Source: DASVUS01 sp036388675 (GTDB lineage Bacteria; Armatimonadota; Abditibacteriia; Abditibacteriales; Abditibacteriaceae). Taken from it: a stretch of 64,000 bases of DNA. The notes beneath the pieces are model-generated. The model searched no databases, was not told the origin of the DNA, and saw only the letters and a list, made by a program, of their open reading frames with translations. The translations under genes were made by a program, and so were the position numbers. This document shows, one piece after another, positions 1-8,944 of the stretch. The DNA lies in contig DASVRI010000005.1 in assembly GCA_036388675.1 (NCBI GenBank), forward strand, positions 133,096 to 197,095, written 5' to 3'. The first letter of the stretch is position 1, and each line of letters starts with the position of its first letter.

Positions 1-1081
1 GCCAAAACTTCAGTATGAGGTTTTTGTCTTCTGTGGCAAATACGTGCCGCTTCACTAGTGATTCGAGGATAAGGCCAGGTGTTAATGCCGGAGCCCAGAT
101 CATAGTTCTCAGGTTTTTCTCACCATAGTCGCCTGTGTGATTATCTTCGTTGAGAGAAGGCGCCAAGCGCCATCCCTGGCGTAGGGCCTCTTGCCAAATG
201 CTGGTATTGGTAATCGAGTGATAGGCTCTTTCGGGTCCGGAGTACTTTCCCGATAAGGTTGGCGCATGATGAGTTCCGACTTCCATCAGTGCGAAAGCAT
301 TGCGCACGCGTGCCGAGGGAGGTGGCAGTTGGTAACAACTCAAAGGCTGTCGCCCGAGGCCGAGAACAGCACTCGAGTAACGGAACGGCTTGCTCGAGTA
401 TAGATTTGGGTGATTGAACTGGCAAATCGGCTTTTCGTCCTGGGGCAAGGATTCAATCCATGTGAACATTGCCTCCAATGTGCTCATTTGAAACAACATG
501 TAGTCAGGATGGACATAATGATGTCCAACATAGTCCTGAGTGCCGAGCACGTTGATATGTCCGATGTTGTACTTCTCGCTACCCAGCGAGTCGACATCAC
601 TAAGACATGGAAAAGAGCCAGCTCGTGGTTGACCACCATCTGCTGACCATTCAAAGCCCCTTAGCGCCACAAAGGAGTCGGGACGAGTCGCTTTTTGTGC
701 TTGTAGTCCCATTTGCCGCCATTCATCGGCATCGTTGTGTCTACGGCAAAGCCCAACAAGAGGACTTAACAAACGATCACGTTGCAGATGCCAGCAGAAT
801 AACCTCGCGTCAACACTATGTGGTGTCAGTAGCTCCGCATGATCCGTAACGGCCAACACATCCAGCCGGTGCGGTTTGCCAATCGGCACGCCATCAGCCT
901 TCTCAAACGCGGTCAACGGGGTATGGAGATTTGTGAACTCATCTGAATATTGGGTGTGGCTATGAAGATTTGCCGCGTAGGCGTGCAATTCGACAAAGGG
1001 GTTCAGCGCAGCCGCATGTGTTTCGTGGCAGGTCCAATACCAGGTGAACAGACAGCATAAAAGAAGCTTACTTCCCTGCAT
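1..1081 (-). CDS. Exported PHP-type metallophosphoesterase, 3' end beyond window
   Basis: Reading the minus strand from an ATG at 1081 gives an uninterrupted frame of 360 codons that runs off the left edge, so the C-terminus is missing. The start follows an AAAGGGG ribosome-binding site. Residues 1-24 form a signal peptide (hydrophobic LLLCCLFTWYW, then HAAA). The metal-site motifs expected of the PHP phosphoesterase superfamily appear in order: NLHSHTQYSD (His-x-His), AVTDHAE, LRGFEW, GHINVLGT, FNHPN and EVGTHH. By family these would bind two or three divalent metals and hydrolyse phosphoesters. The export signal suggests an extracytoplasmic substrate, but which one cannot be told. Smaller frames on either strand here are shadows of this gene. 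Confidence 0.82.
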   Translation of the reverse strand, partial: MQGSKLLLCCLFTWYWTCHETHAAALNPFVELHAYAANLHSHTQYSDEFTNLHTPLTAFEKADGVPIGKPHRLDVLAVTDHAELLTPHSVDARLFCWHLQRDRLLSPLVGLCRRHNDADEWRQMGLQAQKATRPDSFVALRGFEWSADGGQPRAGSFPCLSDVDSLGSEKYNIGHINVLGTQDYVGHHYVHPDYMLFQMSTLEAMFTWIESLPQDEKPICQFNHPNLYSSKPFRYSSAVLGLGRQPLSCYQLPPPSARVRNAFALMEVGTHHAPTLSGKYSGPERAYHSITNTSIWQEALRQGWRLAPSLNEDNHTGDYGEKNLRTMIWAPALTPGLILESLVKRHVFATEDKNLILKFW

Positions 1082-1585
1082 CCCCTTTTGCTTTCGTGGC
1101 ACAGCTTTCGACAGGTTTATCCTTGAATTCTTACGGAGCCGATTCTTGCAGAAGCATTGATCCTCCGTGCGGCATGCTGCAGTGCTTGGATGGAGCATAG
1201 CATTCAGTCCTTATGCAATGTATCAGGCACTTGTGACGCAGTCGTGAGACAGTGTGAAAAGGTGGCCGGGGACACTCTTTGTCTACTGGATTCCAAGCGT
1301 ATCACATCTTAAGCGTGTTGCAGATAGGTTGTTGAGGTTGGCTCATTGCTGTCCAGTCATGAGCCAACCTCAACACAGTTTCTACGTCCGGCACTTGCGT
1401 GACCCCTGACCAGCATAAGCATGCGTGAGGAAGCGTTCACGGCAGGCTTAGCAACTCGAATCTGGGTGGCAGCAGGTAATCTTCGAAGAAGACACCTTCC
1501 ACAACATATGCCGGCACACTGTTGGACGGCAACCGTATGATTGCTCGTTCACTCATTTACTTGCAACGATTTCTCAAAGAGCATG
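1082..1585. other. Intergenic region between PHP and secretin-like genes
   Basis: It holds the PHP ribosome-binding site at its left end and a perfect hairpin at 1331-1374. No other gene is supported. Two plus-strand frames beginning near 1522-1541 mostly overlap the end of the secretin-like gene and lack family features. Confidence 0.6.
1331..1374 (-). terminator. Perfect 16-bp inverted repeat downstream of secretin-like gene
   Basis: Arms GTTGAGGTTGGCTCAT and its exact complement are separated by 12 nt. It lies 212 bp beyond the stop of the secretin-like gene and upstream of the PHP gene. There is no U-tract. It resembles the other long, perfect hairpins at gene ends in this window. Confidence 0.6.
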
Positions 1586-4342
1586 TCACTGATTTCGAAG
1601 AGCCCTCAGGGCATCGAGCGTCTGTTGGTCGCGCTTATATTGTTCACCAATGGATTCGTCAACAGGCACAAATTTTTCTTCGACAAGTTTGCCTCCGTCC
1701 ATTCTCAACAGAGTCTTTCCTCTTGGGTTATAGAAGTTATAAAAGAATCCGATGTCTACAGAACGGGGGATTATGACCGCATTCACAAGCACGATGCTCT
1801 CATGATGCTTGACATCGTTCTTAGGTGGTTTCTTTATCAAATCATTCAAGATCGGAATGGATCCAATGAGGGGAACAGCGCGTGAACGGGGATGTGTTGT
1901 TTCCAAAGAAAACGAAGAGATATCAAACAGATCGAAGACCGAGATGATGGCATCCGTGCGGACATGATGGCTCTGAACGGCATCAGCCGGCACGGACTTC
2001 CAAGTTCCTCCTGTAGTCGCCCGCGCTTGGACTGTGGTCATGACACCAAAGCGAGCGTCTATCTGTAGGCGTGCCGAACCCGCATCCGGAAGCACTGAGG
2101 GACGAACATAGATTTCAACGCCGGGAGCCACCTTAGTAATTTCAGGTTCCGGTTGTGATAAGGCGAGCCCCACGGCAGCCAACTGCGCTCCACTGAAGCC
2201 TGGTAAGAGAGAGGCAATCCCTGCGCTACCAAATACATCAGTCAGGAATTGCATGTTGACCGGAGCCGGGTTCGTCGTATTCGTGTAGGAGCCGATGGTG
2301 GGTGTTAACCCCGTCTCCAAACCGCTACTAACCACCAACCGCGTCTTGCCGGTCAGTTCCACGCCACTCTTGTTGCCGACTGGACCCGCATCCTTCCACA
2401 AGGGTCCGAGAAAGATAGCCTGCAAATCGGCCGTAAGGGCCGCCATTCCCGCTTTGAGCATGCTATCCGCCACAGCGCTATGGCGACGGAACTCGTCCGG
2501 AGCCGACAGCAAGTGGACAAGCGCCTGATCATGTTGGAGTTTACGGCTATAGTGAGGTGTTGTTACCAGTTCTCGATAGTAGCTGTAGGCCCGCACAAAA
2601 TCGTAGATACCTTTTCGATCGGAGAGCACAGAGTATTGTTGAGCGTCGAAGGCATGTTCCAATACTCCGAACAGTGTGTGCTGAGGGATATTCAGCTTTG
2701 CCGCCAGATCGTTCATATCCTCTTCTAACTGCTCGACCTGATTTTCCGCCTTTTCAAAACCGAGTAAGTTAGCGTGCAACTGGCGTTTCTGAATGTACTC
2801 AGTCCACCATCGGTTCCGTGTTTTCTGGCGAAGTTCAGTGATTATTCCTTTGCGGTTTGTCGCATCTGCCAGGCCAAGAAAGATTAGCATCTCGTTAAGC
2901 GACAGAGGGCGAATCGGGTTCGTGTCAAACTCGTTCCGGCGCAGCAGGTCCAGCAGAGGCGCTAGTTGGGAGTCTGATGAAGTCGGCCCAAATATATTCC
3001 TTTCATTAGCACGATTTGCAATAATCTGGAAAAGATCATTGCGAACTAATTCCACACCAAAACGTGCCCCATCAATGCGATTGCGAATCTTCTGCACTTG
3101 CTTAGCTACGGTTTCACGGGGGCCGCTGACTTGAAAGGCCCACATATCCAGTTGCACCTGCGGCGCGGGAGAGTCAATCAGAGCCAAAAGCTCGCGGATC
3201 TGCAAGAGTGAGCGTTGTGGCCCCGTCAGGAAGAGATGATGGTTACGACGCTGTACAATGACTTTTCTTGTCTTGTCCTGAGGATCTTCCTGACCAAAGA
3301 TGGCATTGAGCCTGTCTACCAGCACATCAACGGCATCTTTGCCTGCGCTTTCTGCAGCTTTAGCACCACCAGTAGGAGACGGTATGCCCGTAGGAGGTGT
3401 GGACGGCCCTCCACTTGCGGCGGCCGCACTGGAGGAGGAAGTGGCGGTTCCCCCTGTTGTATTCACTGTCACTTCAACGTGATTGGAAGGAGATGGTGTA
3501 CCGGCTGGAGTGGGAGTGGGAGTGGGAGTGGGAGCCCCCTTGTTGCCCTGAGTCGAACTCACCGTATCAGGTAAGAAGGTCAAAGGCCATACCTGTGTCT
3601 GCACAACATCCAATTCGGCAGTTTCCCAAGGAACTGGAGTAGGCGTAGTTGAGGTTATGACGTTAATCACGGATTGGGCCGCTCCAGCGTTAACGAAGGC
3701 AGTGGCAACGGCCATCGCCTGATTCACGACAGTATCAGGAGCAGGCTTACCGCTTAGGACAATGGCTTTGTTGCCACCACCAGCAACCAGGCTGACTTTG
3801 ACCTTGCCCTCCCCCACCACATCATTGATGGCAGTCTGGATCTTTTTTTCCAAGACTTCGTCCGGTGAAGGAGTCGGTTCCGGCGTCGGCTTGCTCGTAG
3901 CGCCTTCATGGACGGCACCCGGCAAAGTAATGGTCACCAATGAATTTGCTCTACTTAATCCTGCTGCATCAAGTGAGGAACTCTGGACCGGAGTTACCCT
4001 TTTTGAAGTCGGCTGGCTGGAGCTTACCCGCTTACCACCGCTTACCTCTTTCGCTTGAGTGGGACGCTCACCGCTCGCCTGAGATGGCGCAACGGAGAAG
4101 GCGCTCAAAAGTAAGAGTCCCAGGGATGTCACTACTCGAGATCTTACTATGCGAGATACAATGACATAGGATGGAACCTCATAAGATGACGCGTAAGAAT
4201 GTGGAACGCCCTGTCCTCTGTCTGACCATGAAGCCATGGACGAATTGAAGCTGGTCCTTGATTGTTGAACTACTTGAGAAGTCTCTACAATCAAACCGTA
4301 AAATCGTGCACGTGAGCCGTATGCCCTCGAGCTGTATGCCAT
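1586..4342 (-). CDS. Secretin-like outer-membrane secretion/pilus protein
   Basis: 918 residues. The start is supported by AGAGGAG 8 nt upstream. A 65-residue polar extension precedes a hydrophobic signal segment (about 66-90, ending PSQASG). Then come a small alpha/beta region (about 160-250), a Thr-Pro linker, a region like secretin N-domains (about 355-400, RKVIVQRRNHHLFLTG) and a C-terminal region with the secretin signature VPLIGSIPILNDLIKK followed by ESIVLVNAVIIPR. Secretins form gated channels for type II secretion or type IV pili. The middle (about 430-700) is helical and not recognised, so the protein is atypical. It is adjacent to a PilX-like gene, which supports a pilus/secretion role. 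A Crp-type site lies about 270 bp upstream. Confidence is high for a secretin C-terminus and moderate for a working channel. Confidence 0.75.
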   Translation of the reverse strand: MAYSSRAYGSRARFYGLIVETSQVVQQSRTSFNSSMASWSDRGQGVPHSYASSYEVPSYVIVSRIVRSRVVTSLGLLLLSAFSVAPSQASGERPTQAKEVSGGKRVSSSQPTSKRVTPVQSSSLDAAGLSRANSLVTITLPGAVHEGATSKPTPEPTPSPDEVLEKKIQTAINDVVGEGKVKVSLVAGGGNKAIVLSGKPAPDTVVNQAMAVATAFVNAGAAQSVINVITSTTPTPVPWETAELDVVQTQVWPLTFLPDTVSSTQGNKGAPTPTPTPTPAGTPSPSNHVEVTVNTTGGTATSSSSAAAASGGPSTPPTGIPSPTGGAKAAESAGKDAVDVLVDRLNAIFGQEDPQDKTRKVIVQRRNHHLFLTGPQRSLLQIRELLALIDSPAPQVQLDMWAFQVSGPRETVAKQVQKIRNRIDGARFGVELVRNDLFQIIANRANERNIFGPTSSDSQLAPLLDLLRRNEFDTNPIRPLSLNEMLIFLGLADATNRKGIITELRQKTRNRWWTEYIQKRQLHANLLGFEKAENQVEQLEEDMNDLAAKLNIPQHTLFGVLEHAFDAQQYSVLSDRKGIYDFVRAYSYYRELVTTPHYSRKLQHDQALVHLLSAPDEFRRHSAVADSMLKAGMAALTADLQAIFLGPLWKDAGPVGNKSGVELTGKTRLVVSSGLETGLTPTIGSYTNTTNPAPVNMQFLTDVFGSAGIASLLPGFSGAQLAAVGLALSQPEPEITKVAPGVEIYVRPSVLPDAGSARLQIDARFGVMTTVQARATTGGTWKSVPADAVQSHHVRTDAIISVFDLFDISSFSLETTHPRSRAVPLIGSIPILNDLIKKPPKNDVKHHESIVLVNAVIIPRSVDIGFFYNFYNPRGKTLLRMDGGKLVEEKFVPVDESIGEQYKRDQQTLDALRALRNQ
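3507..3530 (-). repeat. Four tandem 6-bp units encoding Thr-Pro linker
   Basis: GGAGTG on the plus strand is repeated four times and encodes the TPTPTPTP linker of the secretin-like protein. The repeat length keeps frame, so copy-number change would alter only linker length. Confidence 0.8.
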
Positions 4343-4808
4343 GAGTTCACTCCTCTTGCTGTTTAAGCTATGTGTTCAATCCATGGGAAATACAATAACG
4401 GTACCGGGAAGTTGCGCAACTTAACACGTCGCAGTACAGAGCAGTTCAGCCTCTCATTTGTCGGGAAGTATGTTGCTCATCTCTATTAGGACATCAGTGA
4501 CAACAGACAACCAACGATGGCATCTAGTCGCAACTAACCTGTCGGGCATTCGTCTGGCTGCGACAACCGACTCAAACTTTATAATGCCTGAAAATTCCGG
4601 TACTGTAGTGTGAATTTATTCACACTAAACCGACATTCTTAACCCCACCTTAGGAAGCGAGAATGCCTTGGATAAAGTGTCCTGAATGAAATGGTCTAGA
4701 ACGGAGAGGCACAAAAGACTGTAAATTCCCGTAGGCAGGACAACAGGCCCATTCTGGCACCGAAATAAGCATGGTTAGGCAAATAAAAGTACCCGTTAGA
4801 TTTACCCA
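4343..4808. other. Leader and promoter region of secretin-like gene
   Basis: 466 bp without a supported gene. It contains the Crp-type site and -10 element listed separately and a perfect 14-bp palindrome AAGTTGCGCAACTT at 4409-4422. The palindrome lies between the predicted transcription start and the ATG and could be a second operator. Confidence 0.6.
4581..4624 (-). promoter_or_regulatory. Crp-type operator and -10 box for secretin-like gene
   Basis: TGTGAATTTATTCACA at 4609-4624 matches the Crp half-sites TGTGA-N6-TCACA perfectly. On the minus strand a CATTAT/TATAAA -10-like element begins 30-33 bp from the site centre. That is close to the class II Crp arrangement, and nearly the same distance is seen at 24.4 and 39.2 kb. 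The predicted leader is about 230 nt. Confidence 0.7.
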
Positions 4809-7800
4809 TCAGCCCTGATAATACAATTTCACTTCAAAGGGCACCTGCAGTCCCGCGTCATCCTCGTAAAGCCCTTTGACCACCTCATCATCGTAGGTAT
4901 ACGAGATGTTGGGAAAGTCATTGGTACCGGGGTTCGATGAATCATAGCGCAGGTCGTTGTTGAACGTCGCCCCGGCATCGGCTCCGCTCCAGTTGCCGCT
5001 GTCAATCCTGACGGTAGCCCACTTGTCCATCCAATCGGCCACGGCTCCCGGCACAGCCCCGCTGTTGGCCACGATTTCCGTACGGTTCTCCATGATGGCG
5101 CCGGTGAAGCTGATGCGGGTGTTGTAGCGGCGGAAGCGATAGCCCGCCACCTGCTCGGCCCGTGTGATGATGCCGTTGCGATCTACGTCTACTCCATTCC
5201 GGACACTTGCATCAAAGTAGTCGCCGGGCAGCACAATCCAGCTGCCTTCTTGCGCATAGACAAAGGCGCGCACATCAAGCGTCTGTGACGGCTGCAGCGA
5301 CTCGAACTCGTGGTTAGCGTTCTGTCCCACATCCTCCAGCTTGAGGCGCGATAGGTGGTAGCGCGGCAGGAACGGGTCGCTCACTCCACTAAAGTAAGGC
5401 GCCACCAAGTCATTGATCTTAAGAGCTATGGTGTTCTGGCTGTTGTTGACCAGACCATAGAGGGTGCGGTTATCGAGCCATGAGGCGGTGCCATTATAGA
5501 AGCTCTGGTCACTCGTCAGCACATCTTCCCAACCTTCTGAAGTTGGAGTCGAAGTGACGCCGTGCACAGCACTGATGCCTAACTGCCCCACTTCCTCGTA
5601 GCCACTACTTGTGCCAAGTGAAGGATTATAGCGGTCGCTGCGCAAGACGGATGTATCGCCGTTCACTCGCGCCACGACGGAAGTTGCCATGGGAAGGGCG
5701 TAGCCCGGTGAAGGGCCACCTCCCACCGGCGGCGCGATGTCGTCTCGCCACGGGAAGGCGCCTCCCGCACTGCCCAGGCGGTTGCCTAATGCCGCGAGGA
5801 AATAGAACGGCGGACGAGGGCTGGGTTGTTCATAAGAGCCCAAACCAATGGGCGGATTCGGACGAGGCGGGAAGCTGACACTGTAGTGCCACAGCAGCGG
5901 ATCGGCGCGGCGCTGCTCAATGTTGTTGCGCAGGTTGGCAGTGGGATCGATGTCGCCAGGAGCAAAGAGCAATTTGTAGGCTGCTGCTGCCGCATTGGTA
6001 GAAGGAGCCGGTTGCGGGAACACATCCACTTCGGTCGGAGTCGTTCCATACTGCACCTGCAACTGCTTCTGCGCGCTTTGCACAACCGTCGTCTCGGCAT
6101 CGCTTGCCAGCTTATGGCTTAGCCAGGCATTGGTGGGGGAGGAACCCATAGTTCCCGGCTCAACCGAGACACGGAAGGCTTCGCGCCGTTCGCCCCCGTG
6201 TCTCAGCGCCAGGCGCACCCCACTGCTGACGGAGGGCAGGTTAACGTCCACGCGGCGCTGCAGGACTTGAGGCAAGCCTGAAGGCGCCAGGCCGATGCGG
6301 CTCATCTGCGTCTCCACAATCGCGCCATGTGGATCGCCTTGTGCACTTACGACGGCATTGGTCGATTGCGGGCTGCGCAGGGGCGTATCATTGCGCAAGG
6401 TGATGCTATCGTTGTTGTTGCTGCCAAGACTCACACTTTCCACGCACACGCTGTGCTCAGCGATGGTGCCCGCATCGAAGGTGATCCAGTCACCAGCGCG
6501 AAAGCCTCCCGCATCATACACCGAAAGCGTCCTGGCTCCGCTTGCCGCTCCACTGCGTAGGCGGGTCTGCGCTTCGACACGCGACACAACAGCCGTCGGG
6601 TTCAAGATCACGTTCTTACGTGCCAGGAGCAGGATCTTACGGTTACCGGCACCAAGCGAGCCCGCTACAAGCGAGCCTTCGATGTAGATGTTGTTCATCG
6701 AAACAACCGTCAGGCTGCGCCGGGCATTAGCGGCAACCCCCTTGATGCGGATGTTTCCCTCGGCAAAGAGGATCCCGTTCTGCGGCCAGGGGAGGGTCTG
6801 CCGATATACGCCACCCAGAGAAGGCCCTGCAACCGAGCTGTCGCCCAGCAGTTTGCCACCTGCATCCTTCCAGCCCTTACTTGGCACCGGTCCCTGGCTG
6901 CGCGTGGTGTCAGTGGCCGTGTTGTCGTCGCGCATCTCCCTGGTAATGGAGAGGGTATTACCATTCAGCTCAACCAGAGCACCGCGTGCACGGAACTCAT
7001 CGGAGCCGACCCAGCCGCGCAGGTGCTGCTGCTCCAGAGAGGCTGTGGGTGAAGTGATGGCCTGGGCACTGCCGCCGCGTGAGAAGTCCGGCCCACTGGC
7101 TGCGAGCCACAACTGGCGCAGCTCGGCCTGGTTCATCTCGCGCAGGAAGTTCTTGGTGCCGTCATAGACCCGCTCCCGGTCTGTGGTGTTGTCGAGGTAG
7201 ATGCCCTGCCCGTAGCCATGAAGAGCCGCTGACGGGCCATCGCTGCTCTTGGCTGGTTGCGAGTATTTGCTGAGGTTGCGGTAGCGGCTGAGGCCTTGTT
7301 GGTCAGAGGTGATATCGGGTGGTGTGAAAGGTTGAACGTTGCGGGTTTGCGCTGTTTCTTCTCCCTGCAAGCGGTTCCAGCCGTCATCCACCAGTTGTGC
7401 CTTCTCTCCGGCTGTCATGCCGCTCCAGTTGCCGGGGAAGGTGCGCTCGGCACTGCTGGAGTCCAGAGTCGTGTTAGCCGGTGTGTTCTGGTTGGAGCGC
7501 CCGTTGAAGTACTGCCCCGTTATGGCGACCTGCGGCGTGCTGGCGGGTGTGGTCGTTTCCTGCATGATCTGCATCAGCCCCGAAGCCTTAATAGCACCGG
7601 GCACGGTATCGGTGGCGCTCTGCCCGTAAGTGGCGCTTTGCGGTGAGCGCAGTCCGGCTGCCTTGACATCGCCGTACCACAAGAGACTGCCGTTGACGCG
7701 CACCCCACCGGCTGAAGCAGACGTGGATGTGTCGGCAGAAAGCCAGAAGTCGATCCTTTCTTTAGCCGCATCGAAGGGGCCGCCACTGCCGTCGTAGTCC

Positions 7801-8789
7801 AGAAAAGAGGGTGCGCCCAGTGCTCCCGCCATCTCGACGCGCTCACCGGCTGCGGGTGCGGCACCAAGCGCCAAGCTGAGCTTCATCACGTTGCGTGGCG
7901 GAGTGACGCTGGTGTCAAAAGCGTAAGACTCGACCACAGCTCCCCGCACCCGCCCGCTCTTGGGATCTCCGATCAAAATGTAGAACGGGCCACTGGTTAA
8001 GGTCAAAGGAAAGACCGGGTTGGTGGCACTGAGGAGTGAAGCGCCCGGTGGTGCTTCGAGGGAGAACTGAGTCGAAGTCGGCGGCGGTGACGCAGCCACT
8101 TGCGCCACGGGCACAGCCTTCTGGCCGAAGTCCCAGTTGGTGACACTGCGCATGGCGGCAAAGAGCGGGTTGTGCGCCACGCCACTCTGGTAGGCGATGC
8201 GCCGCTCGAAGGCCGCCGGGTTGTCAACCGAGCGCCCGATGACGGTGATGCGTAGGTCACTTGTCTTGTCCCTCCGGGCATTGTCCCAGTCACCATTGCG
8301 CACCGTTTCCACCTTCACCATGAAGAGCGGGTCTTTGGGAGCGGAAGAGAGCGCACGCGGATCGGGGTAGCGCACAAAGCCGTCGCGGTTGTAATCGTCG
8401 CGTGTCGTCGGTGTGTCCGCCACACCGGTGGTGGCCCAGCCCTGTGACAGATCGTAGTCGTCGTAGTAGAAGCGGTAGTCGGCGTCTCGTGGCTGTGGAG
8501 GTGCGGCTTCGCTTTTGGGACGCCAGGATAGACCCTTCTCCTGCAGCTGCCGCCGCGTGAATTGAAGGCCAGCTTCTGCGGCTAAGCGGGCAGCGGCTTT
8601 GTCGGAGGAGCGTGCCGTCTGGTTGAGGTTGAGCGAGACCACGGTCATGAAAGTGGTGCCCAGCAGCGCGGCAAAGACCATCAGCAACACGGCCAATAGT
8701 AAGGCCTGGCCGGAGCGGCGCCGAGCATAGCGCTTAGTGGCAGAACGCTTGATGGAGAAGTGCTTGCGATCAGGAAATGAGTGCGACAT
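4809..8789 (-). CDS. Giant PilX-like minor pilin/pilus-assembly protein
   Basis: 1326 residues. After a basic N-terminus (RRSGQ) a single hydrophobic helix (about 28-52, ALLLAVLLMVFAALLGTTFMTVV) runs into an amphipathic segment with KAAARLAAEAGLQFTRRQL. This is the layout of PilX/type IV pilus accessory proteins, whose N-terminal helix anchors in the inner membrane and packs into the pilus. Typical PilX proteins are around 200 residues. The roughly 1250-residue ectodomain is unusual and shows scattered Asn/Ser/Gly-rich beta-type sequence without a domain I can name. The gene sits between the secretin-like and peroxiredoxin genes on the same strand. The exact role (surface filament tip, adhesin) is inferred. 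Confidence 0.7.
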   Translation of the reverse strand: MSHSFPDRKHFSIKRSATKRYARRRSGQALLLAVLLMVFAALLGTTFMTVVSLNLNQTARSSDKAAARLAAEAGLQFTRRQLQEKGLSWRPKSEAAPPQPRDADYRFYYDDYDLSQGWATTGVADTPTTRDDYNRDGFVRYPDPRALSSAPKDPLFMVKVETVRNGDWDNARRDKTSDLRITVIGRSVDNPAAFERRIAYQSGVAHNPLFAAMRSVTNWDFGQKAVPVAQVAASPPPTSTQFSLEAPPGASLLSATNPVFPLTLTSGPFYILIGDPKSGRVRGAVVESYAFDTSVTPPRNVMKLSLALGAAPAAGERVEMAGALGAPSFLDYDGSGGPFDAAKERIDFWLSADTSTSASAGGVRVNGSLLWYGDVKAAGLRSPQSATYGQSATDTVPGAIKASGLMQIMQETTTPASTPQVAITGQYFNGRSNQNTPANTTLDSSSAERTFPGNWSGMTAGEKAQLVDDGWNRLQGEETAQTRNVQPFTPPDITSDQQGLSRYRNLSKYSQPAKSSDGPSAALHGYGQGIYLDNTTDRERVYDGTKNFLREMNQAELRQLWLAASGPDFSRGGSAQAITSPTASLEQQHLRGWVGSDEFRARGALVELNGNTLSITREMRDDNTATDTTRSQGPVPSKGWKDAGGKLLGDSSVAGPSLGGVYRQTLPWPQNGILFAEGNIRIKGVAANARRSLTVVSMNNIYIEGSLVAGSLGAGNRKILLLARKNVILNPTAVVSRVEAQTRLRSGAASGARTLSVYDAGGFRAGDWITFDAGTIAEHSVCVESVSLGSNNNDSITLRNDTPLRSPQSTNAVVSAQGDPHGAIVETQMSRIGLAPSGLPQVLQRRVDVNLPSVSSGVRLALRHGGERREAFRVSVEPGTMGSSPTNAWLSHKLASDAETTVVQSAQKQLQVQYGTTPTEVDVFPQPAPSTNAAAAAYKLLFAPGDIDPTANLRNNIEQRRADPLLWHYSVSFPPRPNPPIGLGSYEQPSPRPPFYFLAALGNRLGSAGGAFPWRDDIAPPVGGGPSPGYALPMATSVVARVNGDTSVLRSDRYNPSLGTSSGYEEVGQLGISAVHGVTSTPTSEGWEDVLTSDQSFYNGTASWLDNRTLYGLVNNSQNTIALKINDLVAPYFSGVSDPFLPRYHLSRLKLEDVGQNANHEFESLQPSQTLDVRAFVYAQEGSWIVLPGDYFDASVRNGVDVDRNGIITRAEQVAGYRFRRYNTRISFTGAIMENRTEIVANSGAVPGAVADWMDKWATVRIDSGNWSGADAGATFNNDLRYDSSNPGTNDFPNISYTYDDEVVKGLYEDDAGLQVPFEVKLYYQG

Positions 8790-8944
8790 CGAGGAAGACC
8801 TCAGACCCGGCTTGGTTCAAATCGGCATTGCCTGCAAGACATACTGCAGGACCTTAACTGCTGGCAAATAATAATGCGGGGCTTTGCTCGTCATGCGAGA
8901 TGTCTCAGCGATAGTGCTTACTTGAAAGTACTACCCTGCAAGTA

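Noticed and set aside
141..849. Three small frames near the left edge (minus 141-425, plus 410-646, plus 607-849)
   Set aside because: They lie inside or opposite the uninterrupted PHP-type frame that runs off the window edge, which has strong family motifs.
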